Below are positions 5,473 through 6,714 of a DNA stretch of 6,714 bases, one piece after another. This stretch comes from an uncultured Clostridia bacterium (GTDB lineage: Bacteria > Bacillota > Clostridia > RUG12999). The stretch is taken from the NCBI GenBank assembly GCA_938005345.1, contig CALLNG010000479.1, forward strand, positions 1-6,714, written 5' to 3'. Made by a program: the position numbers and the translations under genes. A model generated the notes under the pieces. It was given only the letters and a program-made list of their open reading frames with translations, did not search any database and was not told the DNA's origin. How positions within the stretch are numbered: position 1 is the first letter of the stretch; each line of letters opens with the position of its first letter.

Positions 5473-5514
5473 CCCCATTTTCATTGTGTTTCACCACACT
5501 ATATGAAAATGGGG
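5473..5514 (-). repeat. 12-bp inverted repeat in the prfA / membrane-protein gap, covers a ribosome-binding site
   Basis: CCCCATTTTCAT (5473-5484) is exactly repeated in reverse complement at 5503-5514, around an 18-base centre. The centre can add a 4-bp inner stem (GTGT 5486-5489 with ACAC 5496-5499). In the minus-strand transcript this hairpin lies between the prfA stop (5521) and the membrane-protein ATG (5464). Its 3' arm ends in GGGG, the only Shine-Dalgarno-like bases of that gene, 8 bases before the ATG. No U-run follows, so it is not a standard terminator. It could mask the ribosome site, act as a protein-binding palindrome, or protect mRNA ends. Confidence 0.75.
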
Positions 5515-5520
5515 GTGCCA

Positions 5521-6588
5521 TTATTCTTGCTGTTTCAATTTTTCACTTTGATCCGCTGTAATCAATGCATCAATAATTTCATCCAATTCTCCGTTTAAAA
5601 CAGACTCCAATTTGTGTAGTGTAAGCCCAATCCGATGATCCGTTACCCGTCCTTGCGGAAAATTATAGGTCCGAATCCGTTCACTGCGGTCTCCGGTTCC
5701 CACTTGGCTTTTTCGTTCATCTGCCAGCTCCTGCGCCTGTTTTGCCTGCATTGCTTCATACAAGCGGGAACGCAAAATTTTCATCGCCGATTCCTTGTTT
5801 TGCAGCTGAGACCGTTCCGATTGGCATGCCACTACAATACCAGTCGGCAAGTGGGTGATGCGTACTGCGGATTCTGTTTTATTAACATGCTGCCCTCCGG
5901 CTCCGCTTGCCCGGTATACGTCAATACGCAAATCTGCCGGATTGATTTCCAAATCCACTTCCTCCGCTTCTGGTAACACAGCAACAGTTACAGTGGACGT
6001 ATGAATCCGCCCACCTGCCTCTGTTTCCGGTACACGTTGTACCCGGTGGACACCGCTTTCAAATTTCAACTTACTATATACCATATTGCCAGAAACCTGA
6101 AATACCACTTCCTTAAATCCGCCCAATTCTGTCGGGTTTTGATCAATCAATTCTATTTTCCAGCGGTTTGCCTCCGCATACATACTGTACATGCGAAATA
6201 AACTGCCGGCAAACAAAGCCGCTTCTTCCCCGCCTGCCCCCGCTCGAATTTCAATAATTACATTTTTTTCATCATTTGGGTCTTTGGGTAAAAGCAAAAT
6301 TTTTAGTTCCTCTGAAATGGTTTGGGTTCTTGCCTTCGCGTCTTCTAGCTCCAACTCCGCCATTTCCTTCAATTCTTTATCCACTTTATCTTCCAGCAAA
6401 GCCTTTGCTTCATCCATGTCCGCTTTTGCCTGTTTATAAGCACGGTATTTTTCTACAATCGGAGTAAGTGATGCCACTTCTTTGCAGTATTTTGTCCACA
6501 GTGGCGTATCCGCTATAATTTCTGGCTGACTGACCTTCTCATTTAGATCCCGATATTTTTCTTCTATAAAGTCCAATTTGTCAAACAT
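5521..6588 (-). CDS. prfA: Peptide chain release factor 1
   Basis: RF1 reads UAA and UAG stop codons in the ribosomal A site and triggers release of the finished protein. The 355-residue protein is the normal length and shows all key parts: an N-terminal coiled-coil-rich domain (about 1-105), the GAGGEEAALFAG block (117-128), the stop-codon-reading tripeptide PET at 187-189 in HRVQRVPETEAGGRIHTS (the PxT type that marks RF1, where RF2 has SPF), and GGQ (231-233) in ASGAGGQHVNKTESAVR, whose Gln is normally methylated by PrmC. The start ATG follows GAGGAGG by about 6 bases. Thirty bases separate it from the upstream gene tail, and no promoter or terminator is visible between them, so it probably belongs to a longer transcript. 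Confidence 0.97.
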   Translation of the reverse strand: MFDKLDFIEEKYRDLNEKVSQPEIIADTPLWTKYCKEVASLTPIVEKYRAYKQAKADMDEAKALLEDKVDKELKEMAELELEDAKARTQTISEELKILLLPKDPNDEKNVIIEIRAGAGGEEAALFAGSLFRMYSMYAEANRWKIELIDQNPTELGGFKEVVFQVSGNMVYSKLKFESGVHRVQRVPETEAGGRIHTSTVTVAVLPEAEEVDLEINPADLRIDVYRASGAGGQHVNKTESAVRITHLPTGIVVACQSERSQLQNKESAMKILRSRLYEAMQAKQAQELADERKSQVGTGDRSERIRTYNFPQGRVTDHRIGLTLHKLESVLNGELDEIIDALITADQSEKLKQQE

Positions 6589-6618
6589 GCTACTCCTCCT
6601 CGTATTCTTGTCTCCACA

Positions 6619-6714
6619 TCAGGGTTCAAATAATTCTTGAATTTCCTGCAGCGACATAGAGGAAAGCATGCGTTCCCCTTCCTCTACTACAGACTGTATC
6701 ATTTCCTGCTTTTT
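6619..6714 (-). CDS. C-terminal end of an unidentified gene, perhaps a SNF2-type helicase
   Basis: One minus-strand frame is open from the right edge to a TGA at 6621-6619 and encodes 31 residues, including KKQEMIQSVVEEGERM and then SLQEIQELFEP at the end. The pattern (basic start, a helix with Glu-Gly-Glu, then Ser-Leu-x-Glu-x-x-x-Leu-Phe) is like the last residues of SNF2/SWI2 helicases as I remember them, but it is too short to prove. It does not look like the C-terminus of PrmC, the methyltransferase often upstream of prfA. The 30-base gap to prfA carries the prfA ribosome site, so the two are probably co-transcribed. Confidence 0.5.
   Translation of the reverse strand, partial: KKQEMIQSVVEEGERMLSSMSLQEIQELFEP

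Noticed and set aside
5473..5514. Inverted repeat as a prfA terminator
   Set aside because: No T-run follows either arm on the minus strand, and the downstream genes need transcription through it.
1..6714. CRISPR array, tRNA, rRNA, transposase, toxin-antitoxin or defence island
   Set aside because: No regularly spaced repeats, cloverleaf, transposase motifs or small paired genes were seen on either strand.

Overview
The window reads as a chromosomal segment of a low-to-moderate G+C Firmicute, most likely a gut member of the Clostridia. The basis is near-consensus sigma-A promoter elements, strong GGAGG ribosome-binding sites, the prfA / metal-transporter-like / tsaC / arginine-phosphatase gene order that recurs in Firmicutes, and a gluconate 5-dehydrogenase-type protein of a kind common in gut anaerobes. 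This placement comes from reading and memory, not from a search.

Region 1 (1-1194, minus strand): a polyphosphate operon. A short exopolyphosphatase (ppx) overlaps by 4 bases a polyphosphate kinase gene (ppk1) that starts with GTG and runs off the left edge. From about position 80 to the edge, the ppk1 frame stays open but stops looking like PPK1, so the end may be a chimeric junction. Upstream of ppx are three TTACA repeats at 10-11 base spacing that resemble a PhoP box.

Region 2 (1386-2315, plus strand): a single-gene unit. A near-consensus extended -10 promoter carries a TGTATACA palindrome at the likely transcription start. It drives a short-chain dehydrogenase of the gluconate 5-dehydrogenase / KduD type. 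The unit ends in a perfect 14-bp terminator hairpin that also serves the convergent operon.

Region 3 (2371-6714, minus strand): a tightly packed housekeeping operon. In transcription order it holds the tail of an unidentified gene (perhaps a SNF2 helicase), prfA (release factor 1), an 8-segment membrane protein that looks like a ZIP transporter stripped of its metal ligands, tsaC (t6A synthesis), a YwlE-type arginine phosphatase, rimI (S18 acetyltransferase) and a DNA-deoxyinosine glycosylase. The last four genes overlap each other, so coupled translation is likely. A 12-bp inverted repeat sits between prfA and the membrane gene and would bury that gene's ribosome-binding site.

The window is mostly ordinary core genome. 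I see no CRISPR array, tRNA, rRNA, insertion sequence or defence system. The best leads are the ligand-less ZIP-like protein with its leader hairpin, the two candidate operators, and the anomalous left edge.
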